Of a stretch of 64,000 nucleotides of DNA, positions 17,192 to 26,308 are shown piece after piece. The notes below the pieces were generated by a model. That model was given only the letters and a program-made list of their open reading frames with translations, made no database searches and had not been told where the DNA came from. How positions within the stretch are numbered: position 1 is the first letter of the stretch; each line of letters begins with the position of its first letter. The position numbers and the translations under genes are program-made. The stretch comes from Anaerovorax odorimutans DSM 5092 (GTDB taxonomy: Bacteria; Bacillota; Clostridia; Peptostreptococcales; Anaerovoracaceae), in contig NZ_AUFC01000002.1 in the NCBI RefSeq assembly GCF_000426305.1, forward strand, positions 1 through 64,000, written 5' to 3'.

Positions 17192-20100
17192 ATGGGAACA
17201 AAAACAAAAATAAAGGTCTTTTTGTTCATGACAGTATTTATACTGGCGGTTCTTGGACCAACTGATGTATTTGCAGCAGGATCTACGACGGTAAATTCCG
17301 CAGATGCACTGATAACAGCACTGGAAAACGGTTACACAGATATTACGGTATCGGGAGGCTCAACATTAACGTCGGGTTCCACCGTTACAATACCAAGCGG
17401 CACAACCGTTACCTTCGCCTCCGGAGGTTATTATATTACTTTAGGTTGTACAATTGAGAATAATGGAGCAATCATAAATAATAACGATAACCTTGGAAAT
17501 AATTCAACAATAAATAATAGCGGAAGTATTGTTAATAATGGGAAATTTTATAATAACTCAGGCACCATTACAAATACAGGCACCATGAACAATATTGGAA
17601 CACTCTCAAATACAGGCACCATAAACAATAACGGAACAATTACCAACAGCGGTACTTGGACAGACACAGGAACTTTTACCGGCAATGCCATCGCTGTAGA
17701 CAATCCTGTTGAAGTGATAAACGGCAGTGGTGACATAACGTATTATACTACCTTAGAAGCTGCAGTTAAGGTGATAAACAATACCGGATATGAGCTTCGC
17801 ATTTTAAAGGATATGACCATAAATGGCGATGTAAAGCTGCCCATTGTTCCATTTACGCTTACGGGAGTACAGACAGGCGGCGGAACCAGCACCCTCACGG
17901 TAAACAACGGTAATTTTACGCCAAACGCCGATGTGATACTTAAAAATATCAATCTGGCGCATACCGGTACGGGGGGCAACTTTAATACATATTATGAAGT
18001 AACAATAGCTGGAATGACAGCATACTTCAAGGCTGATCTTACTGTTCAGTCGGGCGTAACATTTTCTGACATTAATATTGTAGGAAAAAGCGGTACTCTA
18101 AATTCTTATACAAATGCCGAACAAGGATCGACTTTGAACATTCAGGGAAGTGCTAACTTGGGAAGCAACAGTATCACTGATGTTGAGAGGATCAATATAA
18201 GCAACGGCGGGACATTAAAGGTAGGTACCCTGCAGACCGTAAACCTGAGCTTTAGTAATGGAGGTACCCTGGATATAACAGAAACAGGCGGATTAACAGT
18301 TACTGGTGCCTTGAGCAGCAGCGGCAGCGGTTCTAATGTTTTATCACTTCCGGCACCATCTGATCATAGCGGGACGGTATATAGCGCCAAGCTGACCAAT
18401 ACAACGATTACTGCGACAAACGCCATCAAGGTTCAGCCTACTTCAGGAGCTAGCTTTACCAACAAATGTAAATTGATCTATCTTAATAATACCACTGTTG
18501 GGAGTAATGCTTTTGCATCTGGTGATTCAAAATTCACGGCGGCAATAAGAACCTTGGACAGCATGCAATACCTTACAGTAATAAATGCAACAAATACAAC
18601 TCTTACCTGTGCAGAGACACCAATAACGTATGGCGACGATAGCTTTACGCTCACGGCTGCCGTAAAAGATACCGCTAGTGCGGCAGTAACGAGCGGGATA
18701 GTAAAATTTTATAAAGGATCAAATGCCAGCGGCAGTTTACTGGCAACAGTTAACCTGGACAGCAGCGGTAATGCACAGAGTACAGTAAGTGCCAAGGACT
18801 ATGCGTCTGTCGGAGACAATGGATTTTATGCACTTTATGAAGATTCTTTGGATGATTATAGCCAAAGCGGTGGAACGGTAACTGTTCATATGAATGCGAA
18901 AGCACTTACGGTAGGTACAGTAAGCATAAGCGATAAGGCCTATGACGGAACAACGGATGCGACGATTACGGCAATCAATCTTTATGGTATTGTCGGTACG
19001 GATAACGTTAGCGCCAGTGCTGTGGCAGCTTTTAAAACCTCCGATGTAGGGGAGAACAAGGCGGTAGACCTGTCTGCCATTCAACTCACCGGGGTGGGTG
19101 CAGGTAATTATGTGATACAAGGGACGGCTGCTGATATCGCAACGACAGCAAAAATTACAAAGGCAGACCCTTCGGCACAGCTAAGTGCATCACCTGCTAC
19201 AAGCGCGGCACTGGGGGACGAAATCACGATTACGGCGAGCATTACCGGTGCAGCAAGCGGTACAGAACCAAGCGGCACAGTAACATTTTACAATGGTAGC
19301 ACTGTATTAGGCACCGATGCTTGTACAGCCGGACAGGCAACATATACTTGGAGTGGTGCAGCGGTAGGTACCTACAGCCTTTCAGCAAAATACAGCGGCG
19401 ATGTGAATTACAATGAGGCAACCAGCGCGGCAATAAATTATTCAGTCAGCAAAAATAGTCAGGCTGCATTGACAGTCAGTGGAATGCCTTCTGAAATACA
19501 TTATGGTGATGCAGCATTTACGTTGACTGCTACAGGTGGAAGCGGCAGCGGAGCCATAAGCTATACAGTGAAATCAGGAACATCGGTTAATGTGAATGCC
19601 TCTACCGGAGTTGTAACTGTTGTAGGAGCAGGAGAAAGCACGATTACAGTTACCAAAGCAGGATCGGATATTTATGCACCGGTTAGTACAGAAGTAATGG
19701 TCAGTGTAACAGCGAACGTCCCTGGGATACCAACCGGTGCAAGCGCAGCAGCAGGCAATGGTCAGGCTGTGATAAGTTTTACTGCCCCATCCGATAACGG
19801 CGGAAGTGAAATAACGGCATACGTTGTAACCACAAGTCCGGGAAGCATATCGGTAACCGGAACGAGCAGCCCTATTACGGTAACGGGTCTGACTAACGGT
19901 ACAACCTATACCTTTACGGTAAAAGCGGTTAATGGTGCAGGCACTGGTTTGAACTCATCCGATTCTAATGCAGTGACTCCATACGCATCATCAAGCAGTA
20001 GCAGCTCGGGCAGCGGCAGTTCAAACGGAAAGGCTGCCAGCACAACGCAGCAGTATCAGGCTGTTGTCTCAGAAGGAGGAACAACATCAGAAACCGTGTC

Positions 20101-21226
20101 GGTCAGTGTAAATACTGGTAAAGGTAATGCAACAGTGGATTTACCTTCAAAGCAAGTCGATTCCCTGAAAGGAGGAGGAGATGCCGTTATCACGATACCA
20201 ACGATTCCTAACGTAAGCAACTATACCATTGCTATTCCCGTTGCTGATCTGTCAGCAAATGATGGGACAGGAAAGCTCACTGCGCAGTCTGAGGAAGGAA
20301 GCATAACCGTTTCTGCAAATATGTTGTTAGGGACTGCCGGAGGGAATGGTTCAAAAGCTGAAATAACTATCGGCCAAGGCGATATATCAGCGCTGACGGA
20401 AAACGTAAAAGTGGCCATCGGCGACAGGCCGCTGGTGCAGCTCATCTTGACAGTGGACGGAGACCGGATTGAATGGAACAACCCGGACGCACCGGTTACT
20501 GTATCAATCCCATACACTCCTACGGCAGCAGAGCTTTCCAATCCTGAGAGTATTATCGTCTGGTATATTGACGGTAGCGGCAAAGTGGTATCAGTACCGA
20601 ATGGACATTATGACTCATACACTGGCACCGTAACTTTTTATACTACTCATTTCAGTGATTATGCTATAGGCTTTAACAAAGTGAAGTTTAATGATGTGGC
20701 ATCAAGTGAGTGGTATGGCGAAGCAGTGAATTTCATAGCGGCAAGGGGCATTGCAGCAGGATCGGGAAATGGAAACTACAACCCGAATGCAAAACTGACC
20801 CGAGGAGAATTTATTGTAATGCTTATGAGGACTTACGGAATTGAGCCGAATAATAACCCTTTGGATAATTTCATAGATGCGGGCAACGCGTATTATACAG
20901 GATATCTGGCTGAAGCAAAGAGGCTTGGAATATCCGATGGAATTGGAGGTAACTTGTTTGCTCCAAACAAGGAAATCAGTAGACAAGAGATGCTTGTACT
21001 TTTATACAATGTGCTGAAAGATTTAAATCAGCTGCCGGAGAACAGTTCTGGAAAACGGCTGACAAATTTCAGCGACACAAGTCAGATCGCTTCTTGGGCA
21101 AAGGATGCAACGGAACTGCTAGTAGAAAACGGAACGATCGACGGAGATAACGGGAAATTATACCCGAAGGGGACAACAACCAGAGCCCAAATGGCACAGG
21201 TTATATATAACTTGCTTGAGCAATAG
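17192..21226 (+). CDS. Giant SLH-anchored surface protein with Asn-rich repeats, Ig-like and FN3 domains
   Basis: The 1344-residue protein starts with a signal peptide ending near DVFAAG. Residues about 85-170 are a degenerate repeat of roughly 6-12 residues on the pattern N-x-G-T-I-x-N, likely a beta-helix. A second beta-rich region follows, then a YDG-type repeat (ISDKAYDGTTDATITAINLY), Ig-like repeats (SGTVTFYNGSTVLGT; AVGTYSLSAKYSGDVNYNEA) and an FN3 domain (SDNGGSEITAYVV..LTNGTTYTFTVKAVNGAG). A Ser/Gly linker and a beta domain lead to three C-terminal SLH repeats (last ends RAQMAQVIYNLLEQ) that should anchor it to the cell wall. A GGAGG site precedes the ATG. Confidence 0.88.
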   Translation: MGTKTKIKVFLFMTVFILAVLGPTDVFAAGSTTVNSADALITALENGYTDITVSGGSTLTSGSTVTIPSGTTVTFASGGYYITLGCTIENNGAIINNNDNLGNNSTINNSGSIVNNGKFYNNSGTITNTGTMNNIGTLSNTGTINNNGTITNSGTWTDTGTFTGNAIAVDNPVEVINGSGDITYYTTLEAAVKVINNTGYELRILKDMTINGDVKLPIVPFTLTGVQTGGGTSTLTVNNGNFTPNADVILKNINLAHTGTGGNFNTYYEVTIAGMTAYFKADLTVQSGVTFSDINIVGKSGTLNSYTNAEQGSTLNIQGSANLGSNSITDVERINISNGGTLKVGTLQTVNLSFSNGGTLDITETGGLTVTGALSSSGSGSNVLSLPAPSDHSGTVYSAKLTNTTITATNAIKVQPTSGASFTNKCKLIYLNNTTVGSNAFASGDSKFTAAIRTLDSMQYLTVINATNTTLTCAETPITYGDDSFTLTAAVKDTASAAVTSGIVKFYKGSNASGSLLATVNLDSSGNAQSTVSAKDYASVGDNGFYALYEDSLDDYSQSGGTVTVHMNAKALTVGTVSISDKAYDGTTDATITAINLYGIVGTDNVSASAVAAFKTSDVGENKAVDLSAIQLTGVGAGNYVIQGTAADIATTAKITKADPSAQLSASPATSAALGDEITITASITGAASGTEPSGTVTFYNGSTVLGTDACTAGQATYTWSGAAVGTYSLSAKYSGDVNYNEATSAAINYSVSKNSQAALTVSGMPSEIHYGDAAFTLTATGGSGSGAISYTVKSGTSVNVNASTGVVTVVGAGESTITVTKAGSDIYAPVSTEVMVSVTANVPGIPTGASAAAGNGQAVISFTAPSDNGGSEITAYVVTTSPGSISVTGTSSPITVTGLTNGTTYTFTVKAVNGAGTGLNSSDSNAVTPYASSSSSSSGSGSSNGKAASTTQQYQAVVSEGGTTSETVSVSVNTGKGNATVDLPSKQVDSLKGGGDAVITIPTIPNVSNYTIAIPVADLSANDGTGKLTAQSEEGSITVSANMLLGTAGGNGSKAEITIGQGDISALTENVKVAIGDRPLVQLILTVDGDRIEWNNPDAPVTVSIPYTPTAAELSNPESIIVWYIDGSGKVVSVPNGHYDSYTGTVTFYTTHFSDYAIGFNKVKFNDVASSEWYGEAVNFIAARGIAAGSGNGNYNPNAKLTRGEFIVMLMRTYGIEPNNNPLDNFIDAGNAYYTGYLAEAKRLGISDGIGGNLFAPNKEISRQEMLVLLYNVLKDLNQLPENSSGKRLTNFSDTSQIASWAKDATELLVENGTIDGDNGKLYPKGTTTRAQMAQVIYNLLEQ

Positions 21227-21267
21227 AAACTTAGTTAACCATACGACAAATGATACAGAAAAAACAA

Positions 21268-21302
21268 AGAGCTACGAGTGCCATTATGGTATTCGTAGCT
21301 CT
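21268..21302 (+). terminator. Terminator-like hairpin after the SLH gene
   Basis: AGAGCTACGA (21268-21277) pairs with TCGTAGCTCT near 21293-21302; an inner CAT/ATG pair extends it. The downstream T tract is weak. Confidence 0.6.
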
Positions 21303-21325
21303 ACTGTAATTGTATTAACATAGGA

Positions 21326-21705
21326 GGCCAGGCATCCTTCGTTATGGTGGAACATATGCTTACAAAGATATTGCATTTGAATTTAGAATGTAGATAAGTC
21401 CTGAATTTATAATCTATTTAATCAAAGAGTTTGAACGACATAAAGAGGATGATGAGCAAAAACAGTTAGAATGGGATACTCAACTATCGAATTCATACTG
21501 ATGCACTAAAAGAAAAACCTTTCAAGTATATTTGATCTGTCTTTCTAATATGGAGAACATAAAGGCCTTATTTATTGAAGATGGTATTCCACAAGGTGAA
21601 CGACTTAAAAAGCCTAATGCTATTGCAATTAGTCAAATAAAGTTGTTAACATATGACCATAGAGTGAATGAAATGGTCAAAATTTCATATAACAGTTACA
21701 AATAA
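21326..21705 (+). pseudogene. KilA-N domain protein, phage-derived remnant
   Basis: Frames that must be joined by shifts and stops read RYGGTYAYKDIAFEFRM, then SPEFIIYLIKEFERHKEDDE, NYRIHTDALKEK, and finally NMENIKALFIEDGIPQGERL followed by NAIAISQIKLL. This order matches the second half of KilA-N antirepressor-type proteins of phages and mobile elements. At least one TAG/frame change and a large internal loss separate the pieces. It marks a former prophage or integrated element between the two SLH genes. Confidence 0.7.
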
Positions 21706-21799
21706 AACTTAGGACGGAAAGGCTTTTAATAAGTCAAATTTTAGGTTGGTGTCTGCGTTAAATCACCAACATAGGGTGTGATTATAATATTTATAAATA

Positions 21800-22135
21800 T
21801 TAGATTCCAAGTATGGTGAAAAGACCTTCTTTACCAAACACATCATTTACCCAATATTCTATTTCATTGAGAGCGACTTGAGCGTTTTCACCCAAATGTG
21901 CTTTTGTATATTCACGAATCAGACGCCAGTCTTTTGATGTGACTTCTGTTTCTCCAAAGTAATCATAAGTCGGTATTGCCGCACCAAATGCTTTGTATAG
22001 TTTGGTTTCCTCTAATATATCATCGTGTAGTAGGAGTGAATTAGGATTCCAGAAATCTATTTCATCCCATTTGCCTCTATAGAATTCGTGATAACAAGTT
22101 CCTTCACGTTCATTTTCCAAACAAAAATACTGCAT
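21800..22135 (-). CDS. Small hypothetical protein with conserved leader
   Basis: The 111-residue acidic, aromatic-rich protein reads LENEREGTCYHEFYRGKW near the start and ends WVNDVFGKEGLFTILGI. It has no signal peptide or membrane segment and a size like many immunity-type proteins, but I do not recognise its family. The ATG at 22135 follows GAGGAGGAG. Its promoter and leader (22136-22260) are clearly related to those of the DUF3788 gene at 39629-40054, although the two proteins are not alike. It is probably transcribed alone. Confidence 0.6.
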   Translation of the reverse strand: MQYFCLENEREGTCYHEFYRGKWDEIDFWNPNSLLLHDDILEETKLYKAFGAAIPTYDYFGETEVTSKDWRLIREYTKAHLGENAQVALNEIEYWVNDVFGKEGLFTILGI

Positions 22136-22260
22136 TATTTCTCCTCCTCGCCCAATATAAATTCGCTTCCCAAGCGTTCAAATTTCCTGCTATCATTTCA
22201 AAAAAGTTTTACTAGGTAGGTATATAAAATAAATTTACCATATTAAAGTAAAGGCTTCAA
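22136..22260 (-). promoter_or_regulatory. Promoter and structured leader, copy 1 of a shared element
   Basis: On the minus strand TTGAAG (22260-22255), a 17-base spacer and TAAATT (22237-22232) form a promoter. The leader of about 90 bases contains a hairpin whose plus-strand sequence is CGCTT-ccc-AAGCG (22164-22176), directly followed by AATTTATATT and the RBS. The same order occurs upstream of the DUF3788 gene (40055-40166), where the stem is TGCTC/GAGCA: two base pairs changed in a compensating way. Similarity continues upstream to about 22283. Confidence 0.6.
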
Positions 22261-22310
22261 CTGCAAAATTGTGAACAATAGAAAGGATAAGCAATAAGAA
22301 AAAAATCCGC

Positions 22311-22425
22311 TTACCGTCCTTTTGCAAGGATACTCTGGACTATTTTGGGCATGTAATGAACAAAGGCACTATACTTTTTAATCAGTGTAGTAGCGTTGTA
22401 ATAAAGATGAATATCATCCGCACTT
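22311..22425 (-). pseudogene. Out-of-frame C-terminal tail of the flavodoxin-like protein
   Basis: After the stop of the main frame the minus strand stays open one frame over: SESADDIHLYYNATTLIKKY, then SAFVHYMPKIVQSILAKGR, ending at TAA 22313-22311. A one-base loss in the ATGAAAAGAG stretch near 22441 would join it. Similar helical tails end related oxidoreductases. It may be a real mutation or a sequencing error in the homopolymer. Confidence 0.5.
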
Positions 22426-23214
22426 TCAGAACTTGTCTCTTTTCATAACAGATTTCATCATTCTTGCATGGCCTTTTTCAATTTGCTCTTTACCAATCCC
22501 CAGCTTAAGCATGGGTTTTACAAAGAACGGTAGTCTTATGATTGGCTGGTTTGCTTTTTTCTCAGTGAGCTTGCTGATTTTTTTCTGGGTGACCAGTTCT
22601 CTTCCCGCCTGTACATACGCCTGAAAGATGCTGTCTGAGATAGTGTGATTGCTTGTTGGGGATGCAGATACGTCCAACATTCCAGCAGATTTTCGAATCA
22701 ACGTGCCGACCAACTCTGCATCTGTAAATTTGGAATAGGTCTTAAAGTAGGAAATAATGTTCTTTGGCATTTCCGTTTCAAGATTGTCATAAACAACAAG
22801 TGGGACAAAAGGTTTTTGGGTCAGAGACTGATCTCCATGGTGGAAAAACATTCCGCTTTTCGTGAAATGAAATTCTCCTACTTTTGCAGTACTATAAAAC
22901 CGTTCAAAAAGAGTTTTCAGCAAACTGGACATCCCTAGTACATAAACAGGTGTCGCAAAAATAATCAAATCGGCTTCTCTCATTTTACGAAATACAAAAC
23001 TTGCATTATCCTTTTCATCAAATGTGCATTTTAGCAAGTGTTTAGGTGTTTGGCATAACTGACAGTCGATGCAATGATTAATTTGGAGTTCTGCAAGATG
23101 AATCGTTTCGCACTCTGCACCTTTTTCTATTGCGCCTATAAATAATTTGTCGATTAAAAATGCAGAGACCCCTTTTGAACCTCTAAAACTTGAATTGATT
23201 GCTAAAATTCTCAT
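22426..23214 (-). CDS. Flavodoxin-fold NAD(P)H-dependent FMN reductase-like protein
   Basis: The open frame encodes 262 residues with a flavodoxin-like start (RILAINSSFRGSKGVSAFLI), an Fe-S-flavoprotein-like Cys group (CIDCQLCQTPKHLLKC, about 48-63) and the FMN-site strand FATPVYVLGMSSLLKTLFER. Such proteins reduce quinones, nitro groups or other electron acceptors. The frame ends at 22426 in KRDKF, but a coding tail continues in the next frame to 22311, so the C-terminus looks frameshifted in an A4 run. It is divergent from the TetR gene at 23343, which probably controls it through the site at 23255-23272. Confidence 0.82.
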   Translation of the reverse strand: MRILAINSSFRGSKGVSAFLIDKLFIGAIEKGAECETIHLAELQINHCIDCQLCQTPKHLLKCTFDEKDNASFVFRKMREADLIIFATPVYVLGMSSLLKTLFERFYSTAKVGEFHFTKSGMFFHHGDQSLTQKPFVPLVVYDNLETEMPKNIISYFKTYSKFTDAELVGTLIRKSAGMLDVSASPTSNHTISDSIFQAYVQAGRELVTQKKISKLTEKKANQPIIRLPFFVKPMLKLGIGKEQIEKGHARMMKSVMKRDKF

Positions 23215-23254
23215 TCTGATATTCCTCCTCCGTGCATCAGCAAAGACAATAAGA

Positions 23255-23272
23255 TTAGTACGTATGTCCTAA
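23255..23272. promoter_or_regulatory. Candidate TetR operator between divergent genes
   Basis: TTAGTACGTATGTCCTAA is an imperfect 18-base palindrome (14 of 18 positions symmetric). It lies in the 128-base gap between the flavodoxin-like gene and the TetR gene, close to both starts. Confidence 0.5.
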
Positions 23273-23342
23273 TTATAATTTAGCACACTTGTACTAGAAT
23301 GTCAAATATGATATGATACAATTAACAAATGGGAGGCACAGA

Positions 23343-23954
23343 ATGAATGCAAAAGAGGAGATTTTAATAAAAGCGATTAAATTATTTAACCAGTTCGGCT
23401 ATGAATCGGTTACCATGCGCGATATTGCAAACGCTATGCATAAAAGTGTCGGTAATATTACCTACCATTATCCGAAAAAGTCTGATTTAATGAGCGCTAT
23501 TGGCAACTTGATTTATCATGATTTTTGTTCACTGCAATTGCAGACCAAACTTGATATTCACGGACTTCATGAGAATTTGGTCAAAATGATACAGTTTCAA
23601 AAGCAATATGCTTTCTACTTTACAAATATGATTGCACTGCGAAAATATCAGTCTGATACAGTGGACACTGCAGACCGACAATTAGCAGTTAGGGAAAAAC
23701 TGATTGCATATTATAGTGAAGTAATAAGGAATTTTGAAGAAGAAGAAATCTTTGAAACTTTACCCGAAAAAGAGTCAAGCAGGTATCTGGCAGAAGGTAT
23801 TGTGTTGATCATCCTGTCATGGAGACATACGGGCATACCAGAGCATGAAGCAAGATACGAGGATTTGTTAAAAACCATTTGGAACGTGATATACCCCAAT
23901 TTAACGAAAAAAGGAATCAAGCAATTACAACATGAAACAATTATGCTATCCTAA
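23343..23954 (+). CDS. TetR-family regulator
   Basis: The 203-residue protein has an N-terminal HTH (SVTMRDIANAMHKSVGNITY, then HYPKKSDLM) of the TetR type and a helical regulatory part ending LTKKGIKQLQHETI. The start at 23343 follows GGGAGG; the upstream in-frame codon at 23313 has no site. It faces the flavodoxin-like oxidoreductase gene head to head, the usual arrangement for a TetR repressor and its detoxification target. Confidence 0.85.
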   Translation: MNAKEEILIKAIKLFNQFGYESVTMRDIANAMHKSVGNITYHYPKKSDLMSAIGNLIYHDFCSLQLQTKLDIHGLHENLVKMIQFQKQYAFYFTNMIALRKYQSDTVDTADRQLAVREKLIAYYSEVIRNFEEEEIFETLPEKESSRYLAEGIVLIILSWRHTGIPEHEARYEDLLKTIWNVIYPNLTKKGIKQLQHETIMLS

Positions 23955-24321
23955 AAAATTACTTGCATTATGTTTAATAATCTAGAAGTTTAAGATAACT
24001 GTAATAGTAGAAAGGCTAAGTTATATGTCAGTTAATGATCTACCCCTACTAAAAGGAATTTACAAGTTGACAAATATATGAGGTGAGGGATGGATACCCT
24101 AATAAGTCACTAGTTTATGCTGATTTTTTACAGGCAGAATTTTCACCTGCTATTGACATGTATTTGATGTTATATATAAAACGAGGTCTGAAGGCTTATC
24201 CCTAGGACCTCAGACCAATTCCTATCATAGAAGATTAGTATTTACAGATTTTTCTTCACACACTCATAAAAAGATTTAGTTATAAGTTTACGCTTATGAT
24301 TTAAAAACACTAGAATTAATA
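23955..24321. other. Gene-free gap between convergent TetR genes
   Basis: No open frame of note. GGTCTGA (24185-24191) and TCAGACC (24210-24216) form an inverted repeat in the middle, possibly a shared terminator although it lacks a long T tract. A short frame near 24025 (VNDLPLLKGIYKLTNI) is interrupted by stops and not recognised. Confidence 0.4.
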
Positions 24322-24885
24322 TTATCTCTTTATTCCATCAATGAAATAATCTAATAACGCTTCTGTGTCTTTGGTCGCATTATATATTTCTGGGTGCATA
24401 AGAATTTGCATAACACAGGAATGTATGAAGTTAATTAGTAGCTTTGTATCTACACTTTCTTTTAACAGTCCTGATTTTTTACCTTCATTAAGAAAATTTG
24501 TAAAGCTTTGAAAATATTCTTCCATACCATTATTGATTGCTTTTTCCACGCTAGGATATTGAAGAAAAATCTGACTTAACTTATCTAAAGAAAATTTTGC
24601 AATAAATCCCGACAATAGGGTTGCACTATCTCTTAGTGTGCAAAAGAAGTCTCTATCTTGTATTAATAAATCTTGCATTGCTTTATCATGCCTATCAAGT
24701 GCTTTTAAAAGAGTATCTTTAATAAGATCCTCTTTTTTACTAATAATTCTATAAAGAGTGTCTTTCGCAATACCACTTTTTTTACATACCGTATCCATGG
24801 TCCATCCTTTTGCACCATAAGTAAAAATTAAGTTTAATGTTTCTTCATGTATTCTATCAATAATATCACAATTATTTATTTTCAA
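24322..24885 (-). CDS. TetR-family regulator of the amidohydrolase gene
   Basis: The 187-residue protein carries a TetR HTH (WTMDTVCKKSGIAKDTLYRI, about 28-47) and a helical C-terminal domain with a chain-length typical of the family. It follows the amidohydrolase gene by 19 bases on the same strand, so both are probably one operon, and it likely represses that operon through the inverted repeat at 26248-26290. The start codon lies after AGGAGAAG. Confidence 0.85.
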   Translation of the reverse strand: MKINNCDIIDRIHEETLNLIFTYGAKGWTMDTVCKKSGIAKDTLYRIISKKEDLIKDTLLKALDRHDKAMQDLLIQDRDFFCTLRDSATLLSGFIAKFSLDKLSQIFLQYPSVEKAINNGMEEYFQSFTNFLNEGKKSGLLKESVDTKLLINFIHSCVMQILMHPEIYNATKDTEALLDYFIDGIKR

Positions 24886-24904
24886 AACACTTCTCCTTTA
24901 AATA

Positions 24905-26203
24905 TTACTTTTGATATACTATTTCTCCGTTAATAAATACTATTTCAGTATTTCCAAGGGCAGATAAATCATTGGTAACATCCCCGTTAACAACTAAAAT
25001 ATCAGCCAATTTACCAGTTTCAATTGAACCTATTTTATGATCTTTTCCAAAAACAGATGCTGCTGTTAGTGTAGATGCTTTTATTGCTTCAATGTTTGAT
25101 AAACCGGCTGCTGCAAGTAATTCAACTTCTCTTACAGGGGTTGTATGAAGTGAAAATCCAAGAGAAGAATCAGTACCCATTGCAACAGTTCCTCCGCGTT
25201 TTATATACTCTTTAACATTATCAAGTTGAAACTTTGGAATTGTGCAAAGTTGTGATTTTGCAACTTTTATAAATAAGTCGCCAACTGGTTTATCATCAGG
25301 GCCATTGTGAAATGCATCTGTAAAAATTCTCATGTTTTCTTTAATCTCTTCGTTTACTGGTGGATTATAGTTTTGATTATTAATCCATTTCTCCTTAAGT
25401 CCTGCCACCATCAAATCAATTAAGCTCAATGTTGGAACAAAAATAATACCTTTACTAATCATTTCTTCAAGGTCTTTTTCATACATCTTTCCATCAAATG
25501 CAGCGTGGTGGATACTATCAATTCCACAACGTGCAGCTTGTGCATAGTCATCTTTATAAGTTATGTGTGCACATACTTGAAGTCCATAACTATGTGCCTC
25601 ATCTGTAAGTACTTGTAATTGTTTATCTGTCCAACAAGCTTGAGGTTTTCCATCAAAGGTTCTTGTTACGACAGCAGTTTTTATAACAGCTACTCCCATT
25701 TCATACAGTTTTTTAACAGCTTTTTTAATATCTTGATCCGTTTCACATTCTGCTACTGAACCAAGTTCGTAAAATTTATGATCCATGTATTCACCAGGAT
25801 AACCGTTGGGGCAAGTAAGAATGGAAATGGCATAAAATATTTTTGGTTTTTTCTGAGGTAGCTCCGCCATTGATTTTATATCATATGGAGACCCTAAGTC
25901 AAGTACTGAGGTTACACCACCTTTATATATTTGATGTATGTTCTCTTTTACTTGAGAAGTATTCAGCCCCACTCCAACATTTGAGCCACCACAATTAAAA
26001 ATATGCTTATGAGAATCAATTAATCCAGGTAATACTGTTTTTTCAGAAGCATCAACAATGTGAGGATAGTTATCTAAATCTGTCCCGTTCTTTTGTTCTA
26101 TCCTTGAGATTCTTTGATTTTTAACTAGAATTTTTGCATTTTTAATTGGTGGTCGTCCTGTTCCATCAATCAGTGTTCCACATTTAATTACATAATCATT
26201 CAT
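24905..26203 (-). CDS. Amidohydrolase-superfamily enzyme (imidazolonepropionase-like)
   Basis: This roughly 432-residue metal-dependent hydrolase has the N-terminal beta-sandwich strand CGTLIDGTGRPPIKNAKILV and the metal site LPGLIDSHKHI (H-x-H). The carboxylated Lys candidate is in VAVIKTAVV, metal His residues are in VCAHITYKDD and DSIHHAAF, and the late Asp is in MGTDSSLGFSL. The C-terminal TGKLADILVVNGD closes the sandwich. Related enzymes cleave amides, lactams and dipeptides; the substrate here is unknown. The second ATG (26203) is preferred because AAAGGAG is 8 bases upstream of it but only 2 from the first (26209). Confidence 0.85.
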   Translation of the reverse strand: MNDYVIKCGTLIDGTGRPPIKNAKILVKNQRISRIEQKNGTDLDNYPHIVDASEKTVLPGLIDSHKHIFNCGGSNVGVGLNTSQVKENIHQIYKGGVTSVLDLGSPYDIKSMAELPQKKPKIFYAISILTCPNGYPGEYMDHKFYELGSVAECETDQDIKKAVKKLYEMGVAVIKTAVVTRTFDGKPQACWTDKQLQVLTDEAHSYGLQVCAHITYKDDYAQAARCGIDSIHHAAFDGKMYEKDLEEMISKGIIFVPTLSLIDLMVAGLKEKWINNQNYNPPVNEEIKENMRIFTDAFHNGPDDKPVGDLFIKVAKSQLCTIPKFQLDNVKEYIKRGGTVAMGTDSSLGFSLHTTPVREVELLAAAGLSNIEAIKASTLTAASVFGKDHKIGSIETGKLADILVVNGDVTNDLSALGNTEIVFINGEIVYQK

Positions 26204-26247
26204 TTTCATTACTCCTTTTTGTTAAATTCATTTTTATATTTAACTAC

Positions 26248-26290
26248 AAATCAAACTAATAATATCTTTACAGTTTGATTAGTTTGATTT
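26248..26290. promoter_or_regulatory. Inverted repeat upstream of the amidohydrolase/TetR operon
   Basis: AAATCAAACTAAT (26248-26260) is repeated in exact inverse at 26278-26290. An additional AGTTTGATT copy (26272-26280) makes a tandem pair on the right. It lies 45 bases upstream of the amidohydrolase start and is a good candidate TetR binding region. Confidence 0.6.
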
Positions 26291-26308
26291 TAACTCGAAT
26301 ACTTCACT

